A stretch of DNA of 5,610 bases from Planctomycetota bacterium (lineage in GTDB: Bacteria; Planctomycetota; Planctomycetia; Pirellulales; UBA1268): contig JAQBZA010000233.1 in NCBI GenBank assembly GCA_027622795.1, forward strand, positions 1-5,610, read 5' to 3'. Made by a program: the position numbers and the translations under genes. Numbering within the stretch: the first letter of the stretch is position 1; the number at the start of each line of letters is the position of its first letter. The notes under the pieces were generated by a model that was not told the DNA's origin, did not search any database, and saw only the letters and a program-made list of their open reading frames with translations. Positions 1 through 5,609 of this stretch are shown piece by piece.

Positions 1-1865
1 ACCACGCGACCGCCGAGTGGCCCGCGGCCGCTGCGGCCGGCCACCTGCGTGACGAGCTGGCAGGTCCGCTCGGCGGCGCGGAAGTCGGCCAGATGGAGCG
101 CGGCATCGGCATGCACGACTCCCACGAGCATCACGCCCGGAAAGTCGAGGCCTTTGGCGATCATCTGTGTGCCCACGAGAATGTCGATATCGCGAGCCCG
201 AAAGGCATCGAGCGTCTCTTCGTAGCTCCCTCGCGACCGCATCGTGTCGGTATCCATGCGGGCGACGCGGGCGCCGCGGAAGCGGCTGCGGACGAATTCC
301 TCGAGGCGTTGGGTGCCGGTGCCGCGTTGCACAAGGTCGGGCGCGCGGCACTCGGGACAGTCGGCGGGCAGCCTGGTGACCAGTCCGCAGCCATGACAGA
401 TGCCGCGGTTGCCCGGCTGATGGAGCGTAAGGGCGAGGTCGCACTGCGGGCAGCGGGCGGTGTGGCCGCAGCTGCGGCACTGCACATGCGTGGCAAATCC
501 GCGGCGATTGAGCAGCAGCATCACCTGGCCGCCGCTGGCGAGCGCCCAGTCGATGCCCGCCGTCATCCGCGGGCTGATCACCCCCTTGGCCCGCGCCTGT
601 GGATCGCGAAGATCAACGGTGATCACGGCCGGCAGCTGGGAGCCACCGACCCGATCGGGCAGCCGACACATCGTCCAGTCACCGGCCAGGCACCGGGCGA
701 AGGTCTCCAGGGCCGGCGTCGCCGACCCGAGCACCAGCGGCACGTTTTCGGCGCGGGCGATCCATTCAGCCACGTCACGGGCGTGATACCGCGGGGCCGT
801 GGCCTGCTTGAACGACGTCTCGTGCTCTTCGTCGATCACGATGAGCCCGAGGCGGGGTGCGGGAGCGAAGACCGCGCTCCGGGCCCCCACGATCACGTTC
901 ACGCGGCCGGCGGCGATTTCCCGCCATTGGGCATGCCGCTCCGCGGGCGTGAGGTGGCTGTGGAGCACGGCGACGGTGCCGAAGCGGGCCCGAAACCGGT
1001 CGCATGTCTGGGGCGTGAGGCTGATTTCGGGGACCAGCACAATCGCCTGCCGCCCCATCGCCACGGTCTCTTCGACAGCCTGCAGGTAAACCTCCGTTTT
1101 ACCGCTGCCAGTCACCCCGAAGAGCACGATCGTCTCATGGCGGCGGGCCTCCATCGGGGCCACGATCGCCTCGAGGGCGGCCCGCTGTGCCGGCGAGAGC
1201 TCATCGGGGCGGTCATGCCGGATGGCCGCCCGCTGCGGACGCATGGCCTGAAGCTCCACGGAGCCCGCTTCGGTGAGCAGCCCCAGCTTCACGAGGCGGG
1301 AGACCACCGCCCGGCTCGCCCCGGAAGCCTCGGCGAGCGTCGCCGCAGTGGCCGGCGCCACTGCCGCCGCGAGCACCTTCTCCTGAGAGGGCGTGAGCCG
1401 GCGGGCCGGAGCGACGCCGGTTGCCATCAACAGCGGCGCCGACCGGAGCCGACGGCTCGAGCGGACACCGGCCGGCAGCACCGCCTCGAGCACTTCCCCC
1501 CAGCGGGCCATCCACCGCTCAGCCATCCATTTGGTGAGTTCGAGCATTCGGGGCGAGAGGAGCGGCGCCGGATCCTCGACGGCCAGGACGCTCTTGAGCG
1601 GCGTCTGCGGCAGGTCATCGCTCCGCACCGCCACGCAATAGGCCAGCCGCTCCCGATTGCCGCGTCCGAGCGGCACCCGCACCCGCCGGCCCGGCTCGAC
1701 CTCGGCAGCGAGCGACTCCGGCACGACGTAGTCGAGCGGCTTTTCCACGCCGGCAGGCAAAACGACTGTGGCGATCACACCGCGGCGGGCATCGTCTTCC
1801 ACCCACTGCGGCCCACTCGCGAAGAGTTCCCGCTGATTCGTATGCTGGGGGGGCTGAGACGACAT
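1..1865 (-). CDS. priA: Primosomal protein N' (PriA), replication-restart DNA helicase, 3' end cut off by window edge
   Basis: Superfamily 2 3'-to-5' helicase that recognises abandoned forks and starts primosome assembly for replication restart. I translated the minus strand from ATG at 1865; 621 complete codons are open to the window edge. Seen in order: a 3'-DNA-binding-type N-domain (about residues 29-105, with LDYVVP and GRRVRVPLG), a winged-helix-like stretch (about 150-220), Walker A GVTGSGKT (250-257), Walker B DEEH (345-348), GSATP (380-384), and eight cysteines at 463, 466, 472, 475, 490, 493, 503 and 506, whose spacing matches the two zinc sites of E. coli PriA. These are followed by VGTQMIAKGLDFPGV (564-578) and QVAGRSGRG (607-615). 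E. coli PriA has 732 residues, so roughly 110 C-terminal residues lie outside the window. The start is supported by the usual short acidic leader before the N-domain; a GGAG lies only 2 nt upstream, too close to be a convincing ribosome site. All catalytic motifs are intact. Divergent from nadD. Confidence 0.97.
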   Translation of the reverse strand, partial: MSSQPPQHTNQRELFASGPQWVEDDARRGVIATVVLPAGVEKPLDYVVPESLAAEVEPGRRVRVPLGRGNRERLAYCVAVRSDDLPQTPLKSVLAVEDPAPLLSPRMLELTKWMAERWMARWGEVLEAVLPAGVRSSRRLRSAPLLMATGVAPARRLTPSQEKVLAAAVAPATAATLAEASGASRAVVSRLVKLGLLTEAGSVELQAMRPQRAAIRHDRPDELSPAQRAALEAIVAPMEARRHETIVLFGVTGSGKTEVYLQAVEETVAMGRQAIVLVPEISLTPQTCDRFRARFGTVAVLHSHLTPAERHAQWREIAAGRVNVIVGARSAVFAPAPRLGLIVIDEEHETSFKQATAPRYHARDVAEWIARAENVPLVLGSATPALETFARCLAGDWTMCRLPDRVGGSQLPAVITVDLRDPQARAKGVISPRMTAGIDWALASGGQVMLLLNRRGFATHVQCRSCGHTARCPQCDLALTLHQPGNRGICHGCGLVTRLPADCPECRAPDLVQRGTGTQRLEEFVRSRFRGARVARMDTDTMRSRGSYEETLDAFRARDIDILVGTQMIAKGLDFPGVMLVGVVHADAALHLADFRAAERTCQLVTQVAGRSGRGPLGGRV

Positions 1866-1880
1866 CGCTCCAGTAGACCG

Positions 1881-1908
1881 TTGGAAGCGGGCTCCGAAAA
1901 GGTACAAG
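1881..1908 (+). promoter_or_regulatory. Weak sigma-70-like promoter candidate for nadD
   Basis: In the 56-bp spacer between priA and nadD, TTGGAA (1881-1886) and TACAAG (1903-1908) are separated by 16 bp. Each matches four of six bases of the -35 and -10 consensus. If used, the transcript would start only about 8 nt before the nadD ATG, so the leader would be very short. An AAGGG at 1906-1910 sits 11 nt before the ATG and could serve as a poor ribosome site instead, in which case transcription must begin further upstream, inside priA on the opposite strand. Both readings are guesses. Confidence 0.2.
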
Positions 1909-1921
1909 GGATTAGCAGACG

Positions 1922-2545
1922 ATGCGGATCGGAGTGTTTGGCGGTAGTTTTGATCCGGTACACCTCGGCCACCTCATTGCCGCCGAGTGCTGTCGCGAGC
2001 AGGCGGGGCTCGATCGAGTGCTTTTCGTGCCGGCTGCCGTACCGCCGCACAAGCAGGATCGCCAGCTCTCGCCAGCCGCCGACCGGGTGGAAATGCTGCG
2101 GCTGGCCGTGGGGGGGCATGATGCCTTTGCAGTATCGACGCTCGAGATCGACCGCGGCGGAGTCAGCTTCACGGTCGATACGCTCGTGCACCTGCGAGAG
2201 ACGCATCCAGCCGATGAGTTTTTCCTGCTGCTCGGCCCCGACGCGATCGTGGAGTTTCCTGCCTGGCGGGAGCCCTTGCGAATTCTCGACCTTGCCACAC
2301 CGCTGGTGATGATGCGGGAGGTGATCGACAATCGTTCCATGATTGCCGGCGACGCGAGGCTTGCGACGCTGATTGGAAGAGAACGGCTGACAGCGATCGT
2401 ATCAGCGGCGGTTCAATTGCCCGCGATCGGCATCCGGGCCAGCGACCTCCGAGCGGCTGTGGCCGCTGGGCGAAGCATTCGCTTCCGCACACCGCGGGCC
2501 GTTGAGGCCTATGTCAAGGTAGCCGGCCTCTACCGGTCTGTCTGA
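1922..2545 (+). CDS. nadD: Nicotinate (nicotinamide) mononucleotide adenylyltransferase
   Basis: Transfers AMP from ATP to nicotinate mononucleotide, giving deamido-NAD, the penultimate step of NAD synthesis; cytosolic. The 207 residues match the normal length of the family. The N-terminus has the nucleotidyltransferase fold signature GVFGGSFDPVHLGHL (residues 4-18) with the HxGH ATP-phosphate motif at 14-17, then VPAAVPPHK (37-44), SFTVDTL (82-88) and LLLGPDAIVEFPAW (102-115, usually GxD followed by F-x-x-W). The C-terminal adenine/phosphate loop normally reads ISSTxIR; here it is IRASDLR (171-177), a variant that keeps a hydroxyl residue and the terminal Arg. The start at 1922 is fixed because the Rossmann strand begins at residue 2. 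Its 3' end overlaps the end of the opposite-strand small gene by 16 bp. It stands alone on this strand, without the rsfS or proA neighbours that accompany nadD in many bacteria. Confidence 0.95.
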   Translation: MRIGVFGGSFDPVHLGHLIAAECCREQAGLDRVLFVPAAVPPHKQDRQLSPAADRVEMLRLAVGGHDAFAVSTLEIDRGGVSFTVDTLVHLRETHPADEFFLLLGPDAIVEFPAWREPLRILDLATPLVMMREVIDNRSMIAGDARLATLIGRERLTAIVSAAVQLPAIGIRASDLRAAVAAGRSIRFRTPRAVEAYVKVAGLYRSV

Positions 2546-2790
2546 GCCAACCGTTCGGCCAAGAGCCGGCTCTTGGGCTCCCCGATCACACGGGGATCGG
2601 CCGCGAGTGCCGCAATTAATACAGCCAATTGTTCGGCCGGTGCATGATCAACGTTGAGAAGAATGCGTTCGTGGCCACCCACTCGACACGGTCCGCCGGG
2701 CAGATCACCGAGTGACTCTTCACAGATTTCGTAGCCGAGTTGATGGGCCAGGTGCCGCGACTCCTCCAGCAAACCGAGGGTATCTGACAT
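2530..2790 (-). CDS. Conserved-looking small protein of unknown function (86 aa)
   Basis: Last gene of the leftward pseudopilin operon. The predicted 86-residue soluble protein has no signal peptide and no membrane segment. It shows an N-terminal amphipathic helix (about 4-19), a central GYEICEE then GGPCRVGGHERILLNVD (32-48) that looks like two or three beta strands, then PAEQLAVLIAALA (51-63), probably a helix. From memory, small uncharacterised proteins of Bacteroidetes and Planctomycetes share a G-G-x-C-R-V / strand / P-x-x-x-Q-x-x-x-L-x-x-A-L pattern; I know no function for them. An in-frame ATG at 2829 would give 99 aa but would overlap the upstream gene by 13 bp. I prefer 2790, which lies 26 bp after the upstream stop with AAAGGA 13 nt before it. 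The 3' end overlaps that of nadD. Confidence 0.72.
   Translation of the reverse strand: MSDTLGLLEESRHLAHQLGYEICEESLGDLPGGPCRVGGHERILLNVDHAPAEQLAVLIAALAADPRVIGEPKSRLLAERLAQTDR
2559..2576. repeat. Perfect 18-bp palindrome between convergent genes, possible hairpin
   Basis: CCAAGAGCCGGCTCTTGG is a perfect palindrome lying 14 nt after the nadD stop and inside the 3' part of the opposite-strand small gene (its codons for about residues 72-77). It can fold as a 7-bp stem with a CCGG loop on either RNA strand. A second overlapping set of stems follows at 2580-2600 (CCGATC with GATCGG, or CCCCG with CGGGG). No T-run follows on either strand, so this is not a canonical intrinsic terminator. It may still stabilise the nadD mRNA end or act as a DNA site. 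Confidence 0.5.
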
Positions 2791-2816
2791 CCTGTCACCG
2801 CAGTCCTTTCGAGAGA

Positions 2817-3548
2817 TCAACGGCTCCATGGGCTGGCTGGGAGGCCGAGTTCAACGCGGCGAACTTCTTTAGCGCGACGATGCTCAACGTAGCGGGCCCG
2901 CTCTTCAGGGCTGGTGCTATCAAGAATTCTTTTCATCCAAACGTTGCGTCGTTCATCCGGGTTTGCCGACTGTTGGGCCTGTTGTGCATTCTGCTGCCCC
3001 CCCTGGGACCCTCCATCGGTGGACTGAGAAGCCCCGCCACCCGGCCCACGGGATCCGCCGCCAAAGAATCCGCTCACGGTACTCGCCGCCTGAAAAGCCT
3101 TACGCATAATTTCCTCCTGCTTGATTTGGCGGTCGAGCTCTTCCTTTCGTTTTTCAGGTGGAGCGTCGAAATACGCATTGATCTGAGCGCGCATCATGGA
3201 GCGAAACATGCTGCCGCTATTGCGGGCCACCTGCTCTCGGAGCGGTTCAGGAAGGCTCTCGACTTTCTGGCGAATCACTCCAATCGTGGCAATCGCTTCA
3301 GTCGCTTCGGCAACGGACCTCGGGCCGCCGTTGGCCATGAACTTTTCTTGAGCTGCGTTTTGGAGGTTGAGAATCTCCTGGACGCGAGGGTCTGTCGTGA
3401 ATCGAATCCAACCGGTAAGCCACGCCACGAGAAAAACAAGTCCACCGATTCCGAGCAGAAGCCCCGCCCACGCGGCAGGTGGCCACTTTGGCCGTTCGTG
3501 CCGCGAGGTGGCAAACTGACCCGCACGACTCATGCCAGCAGAACTCAT
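2817..3548 (-). CDS. Single-pass membrane protein of unknown function (243 aa)
   Basis: Middle gene of the leftward operon, starting 12 bp after the pseudopilin stop with GAGG 7 nt before the ATG. The protein has a short basic cytosolic N-terminus (residues 1-24, five Arg/Lys), one strong membrane helix (about 25-48, GLLLGIGGLVFLVAW core), then a charged mostly helical region (52-157) holding FDAPPEKRKEELDRQIKQEE (128-147). After this come a Gly/Gln/Ser-rich linker (161-195) and a basic C-terminal segment (198-243) with EERARYVEHRRAKEVRRVELG. The N-terminal charge pattern is ambiguous: strong positive charge before the helix favours N-in, which would place the bulk outside. No catalytic motif is visible. 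The parts flanking the linker look constrained, as in planctomycete hypothetical proteins I recall, but no function is known to me. Its position suggests it works with the pseudopilin. Confidence 0.85.
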   Translation of the reverse strand: MSSAGMSRAGQFATSRHERPKWPPAAWAGLLLGIGGLVFLVAWLTGWIRFTTDPRVQEILNLQNAAQEKFMANGGPRSVAEATEAIATIGVIRQKVESLPEPLREQVARNSGSMFRSMMRAQINAYFDAPPEKRKEELDRQIKQEEIMRKAFQAASTVSGFFGGGSRGPGGGASQSTDGGSQGGQQNAQQAQQSANPDERRNVWMKRILDSTSPEERARYVEHRRAKEVRRVELGLPASPWSR

Positions 3549-3555
3549 GATAAAG

Positions 3556-3559
3556 CCTC
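3556..3559 (-). promoter_or_regulatory. Ribosome binding site of the membrane-protein gene
   Basis: GAGG on the minus strand, 7 nt before the ATG at 3548 and within the short gap after the pseudopilin stop. It supports the 3548 start over the second ATG at 3533 and supports independent ribosome loading within an operon. Confidence 0.55.
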
Positions 3560-3560
3560 G

Positions 3561-4346
3561 CTACAGGTTCTCAACGTGACCATCAAGATACAAAAAGTTG
3601 CGGGCTCCCTCAGGAGCATCCCACGTTTGTCCGTCGTCAGGATCGTTCGGGTCGGTGACATTGGTTCCAAGAACTCCGGCCCAGCCCCCGGCATGAAACG
3701 CACTGAACTCGTATAAAATCCACACTTTCGAAGTCCCGGATTGCCTGCCACTCCGGCGGCTTGTGAGGGCTTCTTCACGGGTCTTGCCCTGGGCGGGTAG
3801 CGGGGTTTCGTTGATCAGACGACGTGCCGGGTATTCATAACTCGTGCCTTCGTAAGACTGATTGGCATATTCGGCTGGCCTGTTTGCTGCGGGCAAGGCG
3901 TCCCACTTTGCCTGAATGGCGGCAGCTGTGCCCCCGGAACGCTCAAAGTAAACCGTATCCGAGGGGCAGCGGAACGCTCCTCGACTATCCTCGATATAGG
4001 GGCCGAGCAGCGAGACGATGCTGGGGCGAATCGGTCGAGATGGGGAGAAAAAATCGAGTTCTTGACTGGGCATCTGGGCCGCCACGGGGAACCGGCCCCG
4101 CGTTGTCCGATCAAGGTAGAGATTCATGGCGATCCCCACCTGCTTCAAATTTGCTTTGCAGGTGATCCGGCGCGCGGACTCACGTGCCGATTGTACGGCT
4201 GGCAAAAGCAGGCCGATCATCAGTCCGATGATGGCGATCACCACAAGAAGTTCAACGATGGTGAATCCGCTGGCGGAGCGATAGTGGCGGGGCAAAATCC
4301 CGGAAGAACGAGTCATAGGGGTTGGGTTGTGGTGTGCTGATGACAT
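3561..4346 (-). CDS. DUF1559-type prepilin-like protein (type II pseudopilin family)
   Basis: First gene of the leftward operon; 261 aa from the chosen start. Residues 1-27 form a basic leader ending SASG, then FTIVELLVVIAIIGLMIGLLL begins at F28, with the invariant Glu at +5 (E32). This is the class III signal cut and methylated by a PilD-type prepilin peptidase, leaving a protein anchored by its N-terminal helix. After it come LLPAVQSARESARR, C63, NLKQVG (66-71), FRCPSD (C127) and a C-terminal LDGHVENL, all typical of the planctomycete DUF1559 family, whose members number in the tens to hundreds per genome; individual roles are unknown. In the H-X9-DG signature the His position holds Pro245 (D255, G256). 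An Asp-rich loop, D232-D238, precedes it. The frame is open up to an ATG at 4520 (319 aa), but that would put about 85 residues before the cleavage site, so I chose 4346, preceded by GGGGA about 13 nt away; 4316 is another possible start. Confidence 0.92.
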   Translation of the reverse strand: MSSAHHNPTPMTRSSGILPRHYRSASGFTIVELLVVIAIIGLMIGLLLPAVQSARESARRITCKANLKQVGIAMNLYLDRTTRGRFPVAAQMPSQELDFFSPSRPIRPSIVSLLGPYIEDSRGAFRCPSDTVYFERSGGTAAAIQAKWDALPAANRPAEYANQSYEGTSYEYPARRLINETPLPAQGKTREEALTSRRSGRQSGTSKVWILYEFSAFHAGGWAGVLGTNVTDPNDPDDGQTWDAPEGARNFLYLDGHVENL

Positions 4347-4419
4347 GATTTCAACGGTTTCCCCAGCGGATGGCGGAAAGAGGACAAATCGTATTGTTCC
4401 GCAAACTTGAACGGTCGAG

Positions 4420-4434
4420 AAGCCGAAACGGCTT
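4420..4434. repeat. Short perfect hairpin in divergent spacer
   Basis: AAGCCG-AAA-CGGCTT: a 6-bp stem with a 3-nt loop, 74 bp before the pseudopilin start and 124 bp before the kinase start. There is no T-run on either side, so it is not an intrinsic terminator. It could be a leader structure in one of the two transcripts or a small operator. Confidence 0.4.
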
Positions 4435-4487
4435 GATTGCCGTATCTGTTGAGTCCGGCCACCTGCATGGTCGATGAGGCGAAAGAG

Positions 4488-4527
4488 CGGAAATCCGTGT
4501 TCCACAAGCATTTCCGGCACGATCGTG
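4488..4527. promoter_or_regulatory. Candidate operator: spaced inverted repeat plus adjoining palindrome
   Basis: CGGAAAT (4488-4494) and ATTTCCG (4510-4516) form a 7-bp inverted repeat whose arms are 22 bp apart centre to centre, close to two helical turns. It is followed directly by the perfect 10-bp palindrome CACGATCGTG (4518-4527), which ends 30 bp before the kinase ATG. This arrangement suits a dimeric regulator near the kinase promoter, but either element could occur by chance and no regulator family is implied. Confidence 0.3.
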
Positions 4528-4546
4528 GTAACCGCCGGGACGGGTT

Positions 4547-4553
4547 AAAGAGG
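4547..4553 (+). promoter_or_regulatory. Ribosome binding site of the histidine kinase gene
   Basis: AAAGAGG, 4 nt before the ATG at 4558. It decides the start: the first 55 residues have no family homology I recognise, so without this site a later start would be equally plausible. Confidence 0.6.
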
Positions 4554-4557
4554 CACA

Positions 4558-5475
4558 ATGCAGGGGGCCGAGGCTACAAACCGACGGGATGGCGAACCCT
4601 GTACAGCACTGATTGTGCCGTCTCACCGTCCTCATTTTGCCCTCTTTGGCGACCCAATCGCACCGCCTTCTGAAAAAACGGTTCCGCAGGAGCCTGAAGG
4701 CTCTGGCGATTCGGTGGTCTCGCAGCGACAGGTCGACGAACTCGAGGCTCGGCATGCCTCGCGGATTGCCGCACTGGAGCACGCTCTCTTTGAGGCCCGG
4801 AAGCAGGCAGGGCTTGGCGAACTGCTCGGCACAACCACCCACGAATTCAACAACGCCCTCACGACGATCCTCAACTACGCTAAGATGGGCCTGCGGCACC
4901 GCGACCAGCCCACTCGCGACAAGGCCCTCGAGCGAATTCTGTCGGCCGGCCAGCGGGCGGCGAAGATCACGGCCAGCGTGCTGGCGATGTCTCGGGGCCG
5001 GGCCAATCGATTCGAACCAACCGACCTGACGCTGCTCGTCGAAGACGTGCTCGTGTTGCTGGAACGCGAAATGATGAAATACCGCGTGCAGGTGGAGCGG
5101 GAGTTTTCACCGGTGCCCCGCGTCACGGCCAATCCTGCCCAGATCCAGCAGGTGCTGCTCAACCTGATGGTCAATTCGCGGCAGGCGATGCCTCAGGGAG
5201 GCCGTCTCATTCTGCGGCTCGCGCATGATCCCAACCATGGCTTCGTCGATCTGATGGTTCGCGACACCGGCTGCGGTATGACGCCCAATGTGATGCGAAA
5301 AATGTTTGAGCCCCACTTTTCCACGAAGACCGGTCCCGACGAGACCGGCAAAGGGGGCAGCGGCCTCGGCCTGGCTGCCTGCAAGGAAATCATCGAGGCC
5401 CACCGCGGCCGCATCCGCGTGGAAAGCGCCCCCGGCAAAGGCACTGCCATCACCCTCCGCCTGCCAACGGTGTAG
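4558..5475 (+). CDS. Cytosolic sensor histidine kinase, NtrB/AtoS-like
   Basis: Autophosphorylating kinase of a two-component system; its partner regulator is not in the window. The 305 residues contain a variable N-terminus (1-55), a probable coiled coil (about 56-90, starting VSQRQVDELEARH), a HisKA-type H-box TTTHEFNNALTTILNYA with phospho-acceptor H95, and a dimerisation helix pair to about 147. The HATPase_c domain follows: N-box QQVLLNLMVNSRQAM (N202, N206), G1 DTGCGM (236-241), F-box FEPHFSTK (250-257) and G2 GGSGLGLA (266-273). All catalytic residues are present, so it should be active. It has no membrane helix, PAS, GAF, HAMP or receiver domain, so the signal must arrive through the N-terminus, the coiled coil or a partner protein. 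The HEFNN form of the H-box recalls kinases that act with sigma-54 response regulators, but that is a family tendency only. I recall close relatives with the TTTHEFNN block in planctomycetes. Divergent from the pseudopilin operon. Confidence 0.93.
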   Translation: MQGAEATNRRDGEPCTALIVPSHRPHFALFGDPIAPPSEKTVPQEPEGSGDSVVSQRQVDELEARHASRIAALEHALFEARKQAGLGELLGTTTHEFNNALTTILNYAKMGLRHRDQPTRDKALERILSAGQRAAKITASVLAMSRGRANRFEPTDLTLLVEDVLVLLEREMMKYRVQVEREFSPVPRVTANPAQIQQVLLNLMVNSRQAMPQGGRLILRLAHDPNHGFVDLMVRDTGCGMTPNVMRKMFEPHFSTKTGPDETGKGGSGLGLAACKEIIEAHRGRIRVESAPGKGTAITLRLPTV

Positions 5476-5489
5476 GTGGCTAGCTTTAC

Positions 5490-5519
5490 GCGAAGCCCGC
5501 CATCCTGGCCTCGCTTCGC
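5490..5519. repeat. Inverted repeat flanking the first copy of the 19-nt direct repeat
   Basis: GCGAAG (5490-5495) and CTTCGC (5514-5519) are exact complements separated by 18 nt, so the first repeat copy can form the loop of a stem. It begins 14 nt after the kinase stop. There is no T-run after it. Confidence 0.35.
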
Positions 5520-5609
5520 TTGGGCCTCCGCGACCTCGGGTCGCTGCGGCCAAGAAACCCGGCCCTCCAGGCCTCACTAGTTGAGGGTCTCGCCATCCTG
5601 GCCTCGCTT
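5498..5609. repeat. 19-nt direct repeat at 93-nt spacing within a structured 3' intergenic element
   Basis: CGCCATCCTGGCCTCGCTT occurs exactly at 5498-5516 and again at 5591-5609, at the right edge. The 93-nt unit between the copies is GC-rich and holds two hairpins: an interrupted one at 5519-5554 (CTTGG/CCAAG, CCGC/GCGG, and CGACC-TCG-GGTCG at 5531-5543) and a small one at 5572-5586 (CCTCA-CTAGT-TGAGG). No gene on either strand is convincing here. The pattern suggests a dispersed or tandem intergenic repeat family, like REP/BIME elements, cut by the window edge. It may also serve as the kinase transcript end. Confidence 0.6.

Larger units (their letters stand above)
4347..4557. other. Divergent intergenic regulatory region between pseudopilin operon and kinase gene
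   Basis: The 211 bp hold the 5' leaders of two divergent transcription units. No convincing sigma-70 promoter could be picked on either strand. The region contains a 6-bp perfect hairpin, a 7-bp inverted repeat with 15-nt spacing, a 10-bp palindrome and a 5-bp inverted repeat (TAACC 4529-4533, GGTTA 4543-4547) next to the kinase ribosome site. Open frames crossing it have no recognisable content. Confidence 0.6.

Noticed and set aside
93..2309. Very long plus-strand open frame (738 codons) opposite priA and running into nadD in another frame
   Set aside because: The opposite strand encodes a full set of PriA motifs with exact zinc-site spacing, and 1922-2309 is nadD in a different frame. The long frame has no recognisable domain, is rich in His, Arg and Gly as expected of antisense high-GC DNA, and is explained by scarce stop codons.
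2546..2600. Intrinsic terminator for nadD
   Set aside because: Strong stems are present at 2559-2576 and 2580-2600 but no run of T follows on either strand, so I list the palindrome only as a repeat.
2712..3716. 334-codon plus-strand open frame opposite the membrane-protein gene
   Set aside because: The minus-strand frame has a clean membrane helix, ribosome site and operon spacing; the plus-strand frame has no domain and starts inside the small gene's antisense.
4347..4520. N-terminal extension of the pseudopilin to the ATG at 4520
   Set aside because: It would place about 85 residues before the prepilin cleavage site, far longer than usual leaders, and the added residues look like translated intergenic DNA. 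The 4346 start gives a 27-residue leader.
4351..4899. 182-codon minus-strand frame covering the divergent spacer and kinase 5' end
   Set aside because: It overlaps the well-supported kinase coding region and its operator-like spacer, with no recognisable domain.
5107..5577. 156-codon minus-strand frame beginning in the 3' repeat and running antisense to the kinase
   Set aside because: Its body is the complement of the HATPase domain and its start lies in repeated non-coding DNA; there is no independent support.
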